A stretch of 64,000 nt of DNA from Flavobacteriales bacterium UBA7468 (GTDB taxonomy: Bacteria > Bacteroidota > Bacteroidia > Flavobacteriales_D > Crocinitomicaceae): NCBI GenBank assembly GCA_002478565.1, contig DLPC01000026.1, positions 1 to 64,000 of the forward strand, written 5' to 3'. The notes under the pieces were generated by a model. It made no database searches, was not told the origin of the DNA, and was given only the letters and a program-made list of their open reading frames with translations. Position numbers and translations under genes: made by a program. This document shows positions 15,181 through 24,270 of this stretch, in pieces (the stretch's first letter is position 1; every line of letters begins with the position of its first letter).

Positions 15181-16507
15181 GGATCACAACTTTTACCGAT
15201 TTAACTCTTTTTTTGTCTGATGATTCAACGATCAATTTCAATGGACCAACCACGACATATTCATTGTTTTTCAGAATTCTTCCGCCAACTTCTATGATCA
15301 AACCACCTAATGTTTCTGCCTCACCTCTGTGAGTCTCAATTGTTTGTTCGTGCTCTTCACCAATGATCTTAAGGAGGTCGTTTAAGGAAGTTCGGCCTTC
15401 AAATACAAAAGTGTTGTCGGCCTGCTTGGTATAATTGATTTGGGCGTCATCGAATTCATCGGTGATGTCACCGACAATTTCTTCGAGGATGTCTTCAAGG
15501 GTCACAATACCGCTGGCGCCACCGTATTCATCTACAACAACCGCCATGTGCATTTTCATATTGCGAAATTCTTGCAAAAGGTCATTGATTTTTTTGTTTT
15601 CAGGCACAAAATAGGGTTTGCGCAATACTGTTTTCCAATCAAAATCGCTCTCTTTTTCAAGGTGATTTAAAAGGTCTTTGATGTAAAGGATTCCGATGAT
15701 GTTGTCCGGGCTTTCAGAAAAAATGGGCATTCTTGAGAAACCAACTTCAATAATTTTCTGTAAAACTTCATGGAAATTACTATTGGCATCGATATCTTCG
15801 ACCTCAATCCTTGGTGTCATGATTTCACAGGCTTCTGTTTTGCCAAATTTGACAATACCTTCTAAAATTTTATGTTCTTCTTCTGAGCCGTTTTCTTGCT
15901 TTGTCAGAGCGAGTGCTTGCTCCAATTCGTTTTGGTCAAGCGTGATGTTTTTCTGACCAAGTTTTTGGATGAAATTAGTCCCCCAAACTAAAGCTGATTT
16001 GAGCCAGGAAAGAGGAGGGAGACGATTGAGAAAGTGCATTGGATAAGACATCCAGGTACTGACTGTCAGTGCATTGCGGTTGGCGAAAATCTTTGGGATA
16101 ACCTCTCCAAACAAGAGTAAAACTAGCGTAATTCCAAAAACCTCAATCAGTAAGCGAATGAGTTCTTGTCCTTCTTGAACTGGGTAAATGTCATTGAGTA
16201 CAAAAGAGGACAAGATGACAATACCAACATTTACGAAGTTGTTGAAAATGAGTAGTGTAGCAAGTAGTTCTTGGGGCTTGGAAAGCAACCTTAATATCAT
16301 CTTGACGCGTGCGTCACTTGCGTTTTTTATGGTCGCGTTATCACTTGGCTTCAAAGAGAAAAATGCACTCTCGGAACTTGACGTCAATGCCGATAGCGCA
16401 AGTAAAACAAGAATAATGATTAAATAGAAAAGTGTTGCATCGCTGAATCCGGCTTGTACGGTTTGAAACGATGCTTGAAGACTGGGAGGTTCTACTGCGT
16501 TTGTCAT
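15167..16507 (-). CDS. gldE: GldE, CNNM/CBS-domain membrane protein
   Basis: GldE belongs to the CorC/CNNM family. The N-terminal half (about 20-210) is a DUF21 domain with several membrane helices, including LFYLIIILVLLALSALTSSSES (hydrophobic core LIIILVLLAL). It is followed by paired CBS domains, with MTPRIEVEDID and MHMAVVVDEYGGASGIVTLEDILEEIVGDI as the family hallmark, and a C-terminal transporter-associated domain. At 446 residues it is complete. It lies 3 nt after ssb and overlaps gldD by 14 nt. Members of this family move or sense divalent cations; in gliding bacteria the function is not known. Confidence 0.9.
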   Translation of the reverse strand: MTNAVEPPSLQASFQTVQAGFSDATLFYLIIILVLLALSALTSSSESAFFSLKPSDNATIKNASDARVKMILRLLSKPQELLATLLIFNNFVNVGIVILSSFVLNDIYPVQEGQELIRLLIEVFGITLVLLLFGEVIPKIFANRNALTVSTWMSYPMHFLNRLPPLSWLKSALVWGTNFIQKLGQKNITLDQNELEQALALTKQENGSEEEHKILEGIVKFGKTEACEIMTPRIEVEDIDANSNFHEVLQKIIEVGFSRMPIFSESPDNIIGILYIKDLLNHLEKESDFDWKTVLRKPYFVPENKKINDLLQEFRNMKMHMAVVVDEYGGASGIVTLEDILEEIVGDITDEFDDAQINYTKQADNTFVFEGRTSLNDLLKIIGEEHEQTIETHRGEAETLGGLIIEVGGRILKNNEYVVVGPLKLIVESSDKKRVKSVKVVIHEVK

Positions 16508-16510
16508 GTC

Positions 16511-16951
16511 TTAAAATGGTAAATCATCTCCGGGCTCGCTGGCTAAGCCACTCATTGGGGCTGGAGGATTTGGCTTGCCTTCGTTTCCGTAGGAATGAGG
16601 TCGTTCTTGATTGTCTGGACGAGTCAAGATAGTGAGGTCATCGCCTACAACTTCAGTAGCATAGCGCTGATGGCCTTCTTTGTCGGTCCAGGACCTTTTT
16701 TTGAGCTTGCCTTCAACGTAAATTTTGGTTCCTTTACGCAGGTATTTTTCAGCTACTTCAGCTAAACCACGCCACAAAACGATATCGTGCCAATCGGTAT
16801 TTTCCTTCTTTTCTCCTGTTTGTTTGTCTGTATAAATTTCAGATGTGGCAAGCGGAAAAGAGGCGACTACAGCACCATTTTCAAGGCGACGCACATCAGG
16901 ATCTTTGCCTAAATTTCCGATGAGAATAACTTTATTAACGCTTCCGTTCAT
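16511..16951 (-). CDS. ssb: Single-stranded DNA-binding protein
   Basis: SSB coats single-stranded DNA in replication, repair and recombination. The 146 residues have the OB-fold start NKVILIGNLGKDPDVRRLENG, the TDWHDIVLWRGLAEVAEKYLRKG core, a Pro/Gly/Asn-rich linker and the acidic tip DDLPF that recruits partner proteins. It lies between topA (23 nt upstream) and gldE (3 nt downstream), as in other flavobacteria. Confidence 0.96.
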   Translation of the reverse strand: MNGSVNKVILIGNLGKDPDVRRLENGAVVASFPLATSEIYTDKQTGEKKENTDWHDIVLWRGLAEVAEKYLRKGTKIYVEGKLKKRSWTDKEGHQRYATEVVGDDLTILTRPDNQERPHSYGNEGKPNPPAPMSGLASEPGDDLPF

Positions 16952-16974
16952 GGCGATTTTTCAATCAATAATAG

Positions 16975-19299
16975 TTATTTTTTTCGAACTGGGCGTTTTT
17001 TTGCTGTTTTTGTACTTTGATTTGCTGCAATTTCTAAACATTCTTCTAGCGTCAAGAGCGCAGGCTCACTATCCTTGGGAAGTTTGTAATTGTTTTTACC
17101 AATTTTCAAATAAGCACCATAACGACCATTGAGCAGCTGTACGTCTGGGTTTTCGTCAAAAGATTTAATGAGCGCTTTGGCGGCCTCTTCTTGCTTCAAT
17201 GTGTCTAGTTCAATTGCACGCGCTAAATCCATCGATAATGGATCTTCATCTTTCGGAATGGAGGTAAAGCGTTTGCCAACTTGAACATAAGGGCCGAATC
17301 TGCCGATATTAACTTTAACTGCTTCGCCGTTGTGTTCACCTAATATACGTGGTAAATCAAATAGTTTTAAGGCTTCTTCAAGCGTAATATTATTGATCGA
17401 TTGATTTCCTTGTAGCGATGCGAATTGCGGTTTAAGGCCATCTGCTTTTTCGTCGCCAATTTGAATCATAGGGCCAAATCTGCCAATGCGAGCAATGACT
17501 TTTCTTTGTGTTTTCGGGTCTATGCCAAGTTCGCGTTCGCCAGTTGCGCGTTCAGAGTGTTCTAACGTTTCTTCTACATGATGATGAAAAGGACCGTAAA
17601 ACGACTGAAGCATGTCTGTCCAGTTCAGATTTCCTTGCGCAATTTCATCGAACTCTGCTTCGACTTTCGCGGTAAACTGATAATCTAATATTTGCTCAAA
17701 ATGCGCTACTAAAAAGTCGGTAACAACAATGCCGATATCTGTCGGGGAAAGCTTGTTGCGCTCTTTTCCGGTTGTTTCAGATTTGGTTTGTTCTGAGATA
17801 TTACCTGCTTTCAATTCTAGTTGCGCATAGTTGCGGATGTTTCCGTCACGCTCCTTTTTTTCAACGTAATTTCTTTTCTGAATGGTTGAAATCGTCGGTG
17901 CATAGGTTGACGGTCTTCCGATACCTAGTTCTTCTAGTTTTTTGACAAGTGTTGCCTCTACATAACGCGATGGAGCACGGCTAAAACGTTCTGTTGCTAA
18001 TGCGCTGTTTAGTTTTAATGCTTCATTCACGGTTACTTTTGGCAATAAACCTTCTGTTTCAGCATTTTCCTCAGCGTCGTCATCTAAATTGGTCGCAAGG
18101 TAAACCTTTAAAAAACCGTCAAATACGATTACTTCTCCTTTGGCTTGAAAGTAATGTGGGCCGTTGAGCCCTCCAATTTTAATAGTTGTTCTTTCGAGTT
18201 GAGCTAAAGCCATTTGGCTCGCGATAGCTCTTTTCCAAATCAATTCATAAAGTCTCGTTTCGTCACGCTCTGCCTGAATGGAAGATTTTGTAAAATCGGT
18301 GGGTCTGATTGCCTCGTGTGCTTCTTGAGCACCAGAAGTTTTCGTGCTGTATTTGGTTGGTTTGGAGTAGTTTGCTCCAAATTGTGAAGTGATGGCCTCC
18401 TTTGCCGCTGAAATTGCTGTTTCGGAAAGATTCACAGAATCGGTTCTCATGTAGGTGATGTAACCGGACTCATAGAGGCGTTGGGCAACGCTCATTGTCT
18501 TAGTTACAGAAAACCCTAATTTCATACTTGCCTCTTGTTGTAAGGTAGAGGTAGTAAATGGCGCAGCGGGGCTTTTGGTAGCCGGCTTTTGTTGGACATC
18601 TTCAACGTAAAAGTTGGCAGATTTAGCTTGCTCCAAGATTTCGTGTGCCGCTGATTTTTCAGGTAGTTGCTGATTCAACTCTGCTTTCAGTGCGCCATCT
18701 GTGGTTTGGAATTCGGCCTGTACTTTGTAAAAACTCTCTGTATTGAACTTTTCAATCTCTCTTTCGCGTTCAACGATGAGGCGCACAGCAACAGATTGCA
18801 CGCGGCCTGCAGACAAACTCGGTCTTACTTTTTTCCAGAGTACTGGAGAAAGTTCAAAACCAACAATGCGATCAAGCACCCGACGCGCTTGTTGGGCATC
18901 GACCAATTCTTGATTAATTGTTCTTGGACGCTCGATCGCTCGTGTTACGGCGACTTTGGTGATTTCGTTAAATGTTATCCTTTTGGTATCCTTTTTTTGG
19001 AGCTCTAGTGTTTCGTACAAGTGCCAAGAAATGGCCTCTCCTTCGCGGTCTTCATCGGTTGCGAGCCATACGGTGTCTGCTTCCTTTGCGAGTTTTTTGA
19101 GCTCTGAAACCACTTGTTTCTTGTCGGCGCTTACTTCATAATTGGGTGTGAATTTGGCGTCAATATCAATGGCTAAGCCTTTCTTTGCGAGGTCTCGAAC
19201 ATGGCCAAAGCTAGACTTTACGATGTAGTCTTTGCCAAGGTAACCTTCAATAGTTTTTGCTTTTGCGGGTGACTCGACGATAACAAGATTCTTAGCCAT
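16975..19299 (-). CDS. topA: DNA topoisomerase I
   Basis: Type IA topoisomerase that relaxes negative supercoils. The 774-residue protein starts with the Toprim domain (NLVIVESPAKAKTIEGYLG; acidic DEDREGEA) and has the catalytic tyrosine at residue 283 in YITYMRTDS. The C-terminus carries Topo_C repeats of the GRFGPYVQVG type and a basic tail (KTAKKRPVRKK). No Cys4 zinc ribbons are seen, unlike E. coli TopA. It leads the topA-ssb-gldE-gldD-folK unit from a promoter at 19317-19348. Confidence 0.97.
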   Translation of the reverse strand: MAKNLVIVESPAKAKTIEGYLGKDYIVKSSFGHVRDLAKKGLAIDIDAKFTPNYEVSADKKQVVSELKKLAKEADTVWLATDEDREGEAISWHLYETLELQKKDTKRITFNEITKVAVTRAIERPRTINQELVDAQQARRVLDRIVGFELSPVLWKKVRPSLSAGRVQSVAVRLIVEREREIEKFNTESFYKVQAEFQTTDGALKAELNQQLPEKSAAHEILEQAKSANFYVEDVQQKPATKSPAAPFTTSTLQQEASMKLGFSVTKTMSVAQRLYESGYITYMRTDSVNLSETAISAAKEAITSQFGANYSKPTKYSTKTSGAQEAHEAIRPTDFTKSSIQAERDETRLYELIWKRAIASQMALAQLERTTIKIGGLNGPHYFQAKGEVIVFDGFLKVYLATNLDDDAEENAETEGLLPKVTVNEALKLNSALATERFSRAPSRYVEATLVKKLEELGIGRPSTYAPTISTIQKRNYVEKKERDGNIRNYAQLELKAGNISEQTKSETTGKERNKLSPTDIGIVVTDFLVAHFEQILDYQFTAKVEAEFDEIAQGNLNWTDMLQSFYGPFHHHVEETLEHSERATGERELGIDPKTQRKVIARIGRFGPMIQIGDEKADGLKPQFASLQGNQSINNITLEEALKLFDLPRILGEHNGEAVKVNIGRFGPYVQVGKRFTSIPKDEDPLSMDLARAIELDTLKQEEAAKALIKSFDENPDVQLLNGRYGAYLKIGKNNYKLPKDSEPALLTLEECLEIAANQSTKTAKKRPVRKK

Positions 19300-19316
19300 A
19301 GAAATTTTTTAGTGGA

Positions 19317-19348
19317 CAAATGTAAAAGTAAAACACTGCATTGAGCAA
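19317..19348 (-). promoter_or_regulatory. Promoter of the topA operon
   Basis: The minus strand carries TTG (19346-19348), a 21-nt spacer and TACATTTG (19317-19324), matching the Bacteroidota promoter. The predicted leader is about 13 nt. It is divergent from the miaB promoter about 85 nt away. Confidence 0.72.
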
Positions 19349-19432
19349 GTTGTTTAGGGCAATTTTTTTCGTTTATCTTCCTTAACCTATGGTTAAATAT
19401 TTTAGAAACAAAATACAGAACGTTCATGACAA

Positions 19433-19464
19433 TTTGTCAGCATCTTGAAATTGTCCTATTTTTG
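19433..19464 (+). promoter_or_regulatory. Promoter of the miaB operon
   Basis: TTTG (19433-19436), 20-nt spacer, TATTTTTG (19457-19464): an exact Bacteroidota-type promoter. It lies inside the first codons of the longest miaB frame (19445), which argues that translation starts at 19481. Confidence 0.75.
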
Positions 19465-19480
19465 CAGTTCAGAACACAAC

Positions 19481-20908
19481 ATGGAGTCAGGAAATAAAGT
19501 GATAGATGAAGCATTACAAGGCACAGCCTTAGTAATCGAGCAAGATGGGGTACAGTCCTCAAAGAAATTATACTTAGAAAGTTACGGCTGTCAAATGAAT
19601 TTTTCAGACAGTGAAGTCGTAGCATCTATCTTAGCCCAAGATGGCTACCAAACCACAAGAAATATCGAAGAAGCGGATGTAATATTACTCAATACTTGTT
19701 CTATCCGCGACAACGCCGAGCAGCGCGTTCGCAATCGACTCACGGAATTTAAAATAAAGAAGGACCGCAATCCGGAATTGGTTGTTGGTATTTTAGGTTG
19801 TATGGCCGAACGCCTTAAAAAGAACTTACTCGATGAAGAAAAACTTGTCGATCTTGTTGCAGGTCCTGATGCTTATCGCGATTTACCAAACTTAATTGAC
19901 GAAGTAGGAACAGGCCAAAAAGCAGTCAATGTTTTGCTTTCCCGTGACGAAACCTATGCAGATATTGCACCTGTTCGCCTCGATCAAGGCGGGATTTCCG
20001 CTTTTGTAACCATCATGCGCGGCTGTGACAACATGTGCTCATTTTGTGTTGTACCATTTACCAGAGGTAGAGAGCGTTCACGCGATCCAAAAACCATTGT
20101 TGCCGAGTGTCAAGATTTATTTGATAAAGGATACAGAGAAGTTACCTTGCTTGGCCAGAACGTAGACTCCTATCGTTGGAACCTCAGTGCAAAAGGTGAA
20201 GTGAAAAATCCTGCTGAACCAACCACCAACTTTGCCCAACTGATGGAAATGGTTGCTTTGGTTTCGCCCCTTTTGCGCATCCGATTTAGCACTTCGCATC
20301 CAAAGGACATGACCAACGATGTGTTAGAGATGATGGCCAAATATGAAAACATTTGTCCTTACATACACCTTCCTGTACAGTCGGGAAACACAGATGTTTT
20401 ATACCGCATGAACCGTGGTTATTCACGCGAGTGGTACCTTGAACGCATAGAGAGCATCCGCCGCATCGTGCCGGGTTGTGCCATTTCAACTGATATCATT
20501 ACCGGATTTTGTGGTGAAACAGAAGAAGAACACCAAGAAACTTTAAGCTTAATGGATATCGTTCAATACGATTTTGCATATATGTTTAAATACTCTGAGC
20601 GTCCGAAAACTTTGGCTGAACGTCGCTTTGATGACGATGTGCCTGAAGAAGTCAAAGGGCGTCGTTTGAACGAAATCATTGACAAGCAACTCAAACACTC
20701 TTTAGCATCGAATCAACGCATGATTGGTACGGTTCAAAAAGTGCTCATTGAGGGGCCCTCAAAACGATCAGAAGAGCATTTGTGCGGTAGAACTGGCACC
20801 AACGTAATGGTTGTTTTTCCTAAAGGAAATTTGGTCAAAGGGACTTATATCGATGTAAAAATCATCGATTGTACTTCTGCTACTTTAATCGGGGAACTAA
20901 TTAGTTAA
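19481..20908 (+). CDS. miaB: tRNA-2-methylthio-N6-dimethylallyladenosine synthase MiaB
   Basis: Radical-SAM enzyme that adds a methylthio group to i6A37 of tRNAs reading UNN codons. From the start at 19481 it has 475 residues. Cys37, Cys73 and Cys107 of the N-terminal domain bind the auxiliary cluster. Cys182, Cys186 and Cys189 (GCDNMCSFC) bind the radical-SAM cluster. A C-terminal TRAM domain follows. The frame also opens at 19445, but a promoter covers that part. MiaB rather than the S12-modifying RimO is supported by IRDNAEQRVRNRL and PFTRGRERSR. The gene leads an operon through secG. Confidence 0.95.
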   Translation: MESGNKVIDEALQGTALVIEQDGVQSSKKLYLESYGCQMNFSDSEVVASILAQDGYQTTRNIEEADVILLNTCSIRDNAEQRVRNRLTEFKIKKDRNPELVVGILGCMAERLKKNLLDEEKLVDLVAGPDAYRDLPNLIDEVGTGQKAVNVLLSRDETYADIAPVRLDQGGISAFVTIMRGCDNMCSFCVVPFTRGRERSRDPKTIVAECQDLFDKGYREVTLLGQNVDSYRWNLSAKGEVKNPAEPTTNFAQLMEMVALVSPLLRIRFSTSHPKDMTNDVLEMMAKYENICPYIHLPVQSGNTDVLYRMNRGYSREWYLERIESIRRIVPGCAISTDIITGFCGETEEEHQETLSLMDIVQYDFAYMFKYSERPKTLAERRFDDDVPEEVKGRRLNEIIDKQLKHSLASNQRMIGTVQKVLIEGPSKRSEEHLCGRTGTNVMVVFPKGNLVKGTYIDVKIIDCTSATLIGELIS

Positions 20909-20919
20909 TTGCGAGTAAA

Positions 20920-22170
20920 ATGAATCTTTTACAAGTAAAGCAGCGCTTCGGCATCATTGGATCTGCTCCCTTACTCAACAGGGCGTTAGAAATTGCCATG
21001 CAAGTGGCGCCAACAGATATTTCCGTGCTCGTTACAGGTGAAAGTGGAACAGGAAAAGAAATCATTCCGCAAGTTATTCACCAAATGAGTGCGCGTAAGC
21101 ACGGTGAATATATTGCGGTCAACTGCGGGGCTATTCCAGAAGGAACCATTGATTCAGAATTATTTGGTCACGAAAAAGGTTCTTTTACAGGAGCCCAAGG
21201 CAGTAGACAAGGTTATTTTGAAGTAGCCAACGGCGGGACTATCTTTCTCGATGAGGTTGCTGAACTTCCTATGCAAACACAAGTTCGTTTACTGCGCGTG
21301 CTTGAAACAGGCGAATACATCCGTGTTGGTTCCTCTAAACCCTTGAAAACTAATGTTAGGGTTGTGGCCGCAACCAATGAAAATATGCAGGCAGCTATTC
21401 AATCTGGTAAGTTCAGAGAAGACCTTTATTACCGACTCAGCACGGTACCAATTAGTTTGCCAGCTTTGCGTCAGCGCGCCGAAGACATTCATTTATTGTT
21501 TAGAAAATTCGCCAATGATTTTGCTGAAAAATACCGCATGCCAGCCATCAAGCTCACAGAAGATGCCGTGCTACTGCTTCAGCAATATCCTTGGCCTGGT
21601 AATATCAGGCAGCTTAAAAATTTGGTAGAACAACTATCTGTCATTGAAACTGCTCGTGAAATCGATGAATTCACTTTGCAAAATTACCTAACTCCCGTTG
21701 CCGACAAAGCACAAGGGCTTCGCATCAATGATCCGGCCCAAGATTCTATTTCCGAGCGCGAACTCATGTACAAGTTTTTGTTTGACATGAAAAAGGACCT
21801 CACTGAGTTAAAAAAATTAGTTTTGGATCTCACGGGTACCAACCATGAAATTGCACTCAGTGCAGATCAATCAGCGGTAGTGAATCGAATTTATCAAGAA
21901 GTTTACGAAGATAGCCCAAGTATGCCTGCACGCATGCTACCTTCTGCACCCGTTCAGGTAGAAATTCCAATTACCGAAAGTCTGCACCACGAAGAATTTG
22001 CCGCACACATTGAACTAGAAGAATCACTTAGTCTCGAGGACCGCGAAAAAGAACTTATCGTCAAAGCACTTGAAAAACATCGTGGGAAAAGAAAATATGC
22101 GGCACTGGAATTAGGTATTTCGGAAAGAACGCTTTATCGCAAAATCAAAGAATTTCAACTTGGCGAATGA
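20920..22170 (+). CDS. Sigma-54-dependent AAA+ transcription activator without receiver domain
   Basis: The protein activates RpoN promoters by ATP hydrolysis. Residues 12-235 are the AAA+ domain: Walker A GESGTGKE (40-47), the sigma-54 contact loop GSFTGA at 87-92 (GAFTGA in most members), Walker B GTIFLDE (106-112), and the arginine-finger region FREDLYYRL. A Fis-type helix-turn-helix lies at about 375-412 (YAALELGISERTLYRKIKEF). There is no N-terminal receiver, GAF or PAS domain, so activity must be set by expression or by partners. It is 11 nt after miaB and overlaps the LptE-like gene by 4 nt. Targets are unknown. Confidence 0.93.
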   Translation: MNLLQVKQRFGIIGSAPLLNRALEIAMQVAPTDISVLVTGESGTGKEIIPQVIHQMSARKHGEYIAVNCGAIPEGTIDSELFGHEKGSFTGAQGSRQGYFEVANGGTIFLDEVAELPMQTQVRLLRVLETGEYIRVGSSKPLKTNVRVVAATNENMQAAIQSGKFREDLYYRLSTVPISLPALRQRAEDIHLLFRKFANDFAEKYRMPAIKLTEDAVLLLQQYPWPGNIRQLKNLVEQLSVIETAREIDEFTLQNYLTPVADKAQGLRINDPAQDSISERELMYKFLFDMKKDLTELKKLVLDLTGTNHEIALSADQSAVVNRIYQEVYEDSPSMPARMLPSAPVQVEIPITESLHHEEFAAHIELEESLSLEDREKELIVKALEKHRGKRKYAALELGISERTLYRKIKEFQLGE

Positions 22171-22679
22171 AGTACATCATTTACATAGCTTTTCTTTGGT
22201 GTGGTCTAAGTGCTTGTTGGCCAGAGAGTTTCTCCTTCATTGACAAAGGAGGGATGCCGCAGGAATGGCAAACCTTTAGCATTCAAAATTTAGAGAATAC
22301 CGCGCCTAACTGTCCATTGTCTTTTGGCCCTTTGCTCACAGAACAACTCAAGGATGGGGTCCAAAACAACACAAGACTATTGCTCAATACCAGTTTTGGT
22401 AAAGGTGAAGTCAATATGGAAGGGGCCATTACAGCATATCAAGTACAACCTTTGGCTATTCAAGGTGCAGATGTTGCCTCGAGTAACCGCCTCACCATGA
22501 CACTACAAATGAAAATCAATATTAAGTCGCCCAAAGAAGAGGTTTGGCAATTCAGTACGACGCGTTTTGCAGATTTTTCAGCGGCTACGAATTTGGCCGA
22601 TGTCGAGAAAAAGTTATTCGACGAAATAGCAACTCAAATGGTGCAGGATTTGATCAACAAGTTGTACAGTAATTGGTAA
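22167..22679 (+). CDS. LptE-like outer membrane assembly lipoprotein
   Basis: A 170-residue lipoprotein: signal peptide, lipobox LSAC with Cys17, then a compact alpha/beta domain. LptE plugs the LptD barrel that inserts lipopolysaccharide in the outer membrane. The features in common are the short lipoprotein, the segment NCPLSFGPLLTEQLKDGVQ and the neighbours sigma-54 activator and secG, which fit Bacteroidota loci annotated as LptE family. Sequence similarity to proteobacterial LptE is low, so the name rests partly on context. It overlaps the upstream stop by 4 nt (ATGA). Confidence 0.75.
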   Translation: MKYIIYIAFLWCGLSACWPESFSFIDKGGMPQEWQTFSIQNLENTAPNCPLSFGPLLTEQLKDGVQNNTRLLLNTSFGKGEVNMEGAITAYQVQPLAIQGADVASSNRLTMTLQMKINIKSPKEEVWQFSTTRFADFSAATNLADVEKKLFDEIATQMVQDLINKLYSNW

Positions 22680-22688
22680 TTTAGTCAG

Positions 22689-23534
22689 GTGTTAAGCAAA
22701 GAGCAACTTCATATCCAAATACAAGACACGCTAAAGTGTACTGCAGCACATGTGTCAGACCTCGAGCATCTTGAGTCAGCTTATCCATACGCTACCAGCT
22801 TTTCAATTTTACATCTGAAGTCTTTAGCGAATAGCCAAGATGTTCGCCTTGCCACAGTTCTTGATCAAAAAGCTTTTGCCATTCCCAACAGAGAAATACT
22901 TTATCATTTACTACAGCAGGTTTCTATTGTTGAAACTCCGACGCAATTGGCGAATCTTGATTCCGCTGCGCCTCAAGAAATAAATGAAGCGGATAATTCT
23001 TCAGAAAATAGCCAACCAGCACCCGACGAACTCGATCAATTGTTGCGTGCCAACATGATCAGTGCGGCATATGTCGATTTGACTTACAAAGAAGAATTAG
23101 AAGAATTAGAAGAGTCCCCTATTGCAGAAAATTTAGCTATTCAGCAAGAAGAAGTTGAACAAGATGACTTGGCTGGCCAAGATACAAACGATAATTCCGT
23201 TCAAACCGATACAATTACCCTTGAAAAAAAGTCGTTTAGTAATTGGTTACATTTTGGAGAAGAAAAGTCCAGCGAAGAGGAGCAAAGCCCTCAATTCATA
23301 GCCATTGAAAAACCGAAAAAAGACTTCTACTCTCCAGCCAAAAAAGCCAAAGAAAGCCTGAGCTCAAGTCAAATACCGGTATCCGAGACTTTGGCAAAAA
23401 TCTACGCTATGCAAGGAGCGCTCCCTAAAGCGATTGCCGTTTATGAGCAATTAATTTTGCTTAATCCAGAAAAAAAGAGTTTCTTTGCAAATCAAATCAA
23501 AATTCTAAAGAAAAACCTGAATTCAACGTCATGA
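22689..23534 (+). CDS. Acidic protein with C-terminal TPR-like helices, function unknown
   Basis: 281 residues starting at a GTG codon, 9 nt after the LptE-like gene. The N-terminal 80 residues look helical. The middle (about 95-230) is acidic and low in complexity, with Glu/Asp/Gln runs including a short repeat EELEELEE, and is likely disordered. The C-terminus (ETLAKIYAMQGALPKAIAVYEQL) reads as one or two TPR units. There is no signal peptide, so it is cytoplasmic. It overlaps secG by 4 nt. I know of no function; the context suggests a link to envelope biogenesis or secretion. Confidence 0.85.
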   Translation: MLSKEQLHIQIQDTLKCTAAHVSDLEHLESAYPYATSFSILHLKSLANSQDVRLATVLDQKAFAIPNREILYHLLQQVSIVETPTQLANLDSAAPQEINEADNSSENSQPAPDELDQLLRANMISAAYVDLTYKEELEELEESPIAENLAIQQEEVEQDDLAGQDTNDNSVQTDTITLEKKSFSNWLHFGEEKSSEEEQSPQFIAIEKPKKDFYSPAKKAKESLSSSQIPVSETLAKIYAMQGALPKAIAVYEQLILLNPEKKSFFANQIKILKKNLNSTS

Positions 23535-23827
23535 CAGGAATCCTTTCATTTTTAGTTATTGTAGCCAGTGCGCTACTCATTTTAGTAGTTTACGTTCAAA
23601 ACCCAAAAGGTGGGGGCTTAAGTTCTGACTTCGGTGGAGCTAGCCAACTTGGCGGTGTACAACGCACCAACGAACTCATCGATAAACTTACTTGGGGCTT
23701 GGCAGCCGCTATCCTAGTTTTTAGCCTTGGAATTAGCCTCAGCCAACCAAAACCGCCTAAACAAGTTGTGCCGCAACAACAACAGCAGCAAGCACCTATG
23801 CAAGGTCAAGGACAGGGCCAACAATAG
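23531..23827 (+). CDS. secG: Preprotein translocase subunit SecG
   Basis: SecG is the small accessory subunit of SecYEG. The 98 residues show two membrane helices (about 4-24 and 54-74) around the conserved cytoplasmic loop QNPKGGGLSSDFGGASQLGG. The C-terminal tail is Gln/Pro-rich and low in complexity. It is the last gene of the miaB unit, followed by a strong terminator at 23847-23880. Confidence 0.94.
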   Translation: MTGILSFLVIVASALLILVVYVQNPKGGGLSSDFGGASQLGGVQRTNELIDKLTWGLAAAILVFSLGISLSQPKPPKQVVPQQQQQQAPMQGQGQGQQ

Positions 23828-23846
23828 GTTCTATTTTTTCATATTT

Positions 23847-23880
23847 AAAATGTCAGTATGTCACCCATACTGACATTTTT
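23847..23880 (+). terminator. Intrinsic terminator after secG
   Basis: A 14-bp perfect stem (AAAATGTCAGTATG with CATACTGACATTTT), a 5-nt loop and a T-run. It separates the miaB-secG unit from groES-groEL. Confidence 0.92.
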
Positions 23881-23975
23881 TTTGTTCAAAAGTGAAAAAA
23901 TGTCTTGTTCAAAGCGCCTGAATTGAGTTGGCATGTTTTTCGAAGAAGCGTTCACAACTAAATAATATTTATTTC

Positions 23976-24251
23976 ATGTCAGTAAATTTCAAACCTTTGG
24001 CAGACAGAGTTCTGGTAGAACCTGCGCCAGCAGAGCAAAAAACAGCAAGTGGAATCATCATTCCGGATACTGCAAAAGAAAAACCATTGCGTGGTACTGT
24101 TATAGCAGCTGGATCCGGTAAAAAAGATGAGCCAATGTCAGTTAAAGTAGGTGACTCCATATTATATGGACAATATGCAGGCACTGAAATCAAAATTGAC
24201 GGGAATACTTATCTCATCATGAGAGAGTCAGACATTTACGGTATTTTCTAA
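23976..24251 (+). CDS. groES: Co-chaperonin GroES
   Basis: The 10-kDa lid of the GroEL chamber. From the ATG at 23976 it has 91 residues, starting MSVNFKPLADRVLVEPAPAE, with the mobile-loop region ASGIIIPDTAKEKP and the C-terminal EIKIDGNTYLIMRESDIYGIF pattern (DIYGIF). The frame remains open upstream to 23928, but that part has no GroES similarity. groEL follows after 19 nt. I could not find a convincing promoter or CIRCE-type inverted repeat in the 95 nt after the secG terminator. Confidence 0.97.
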   Translation: MSVNFKPLADRVLVEPAPAEQKTASGIIIPDTAKEKPLRGTVIAAGSGKKDEPMSVKVGDSILYGQYAGTEIKIDGNTYLIMRESDIYGIF

Positions 24252-24270
24252 TTTAAAAAAGCAACTCAAA

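Noticed and set aside
23090..23112. Short GAATTAGAA repeat in the acidic protein gene
   Set aside because: Two to three units encoding Glu-Leu-Glu; ordinary low-complexity coding sequence.
23770..23827. CAA/CAG-rich tract at the secG end as a repeat element
   Set aside because: It encodes the Gln-rich SecG tail, a common low-complexity end; no array structure.
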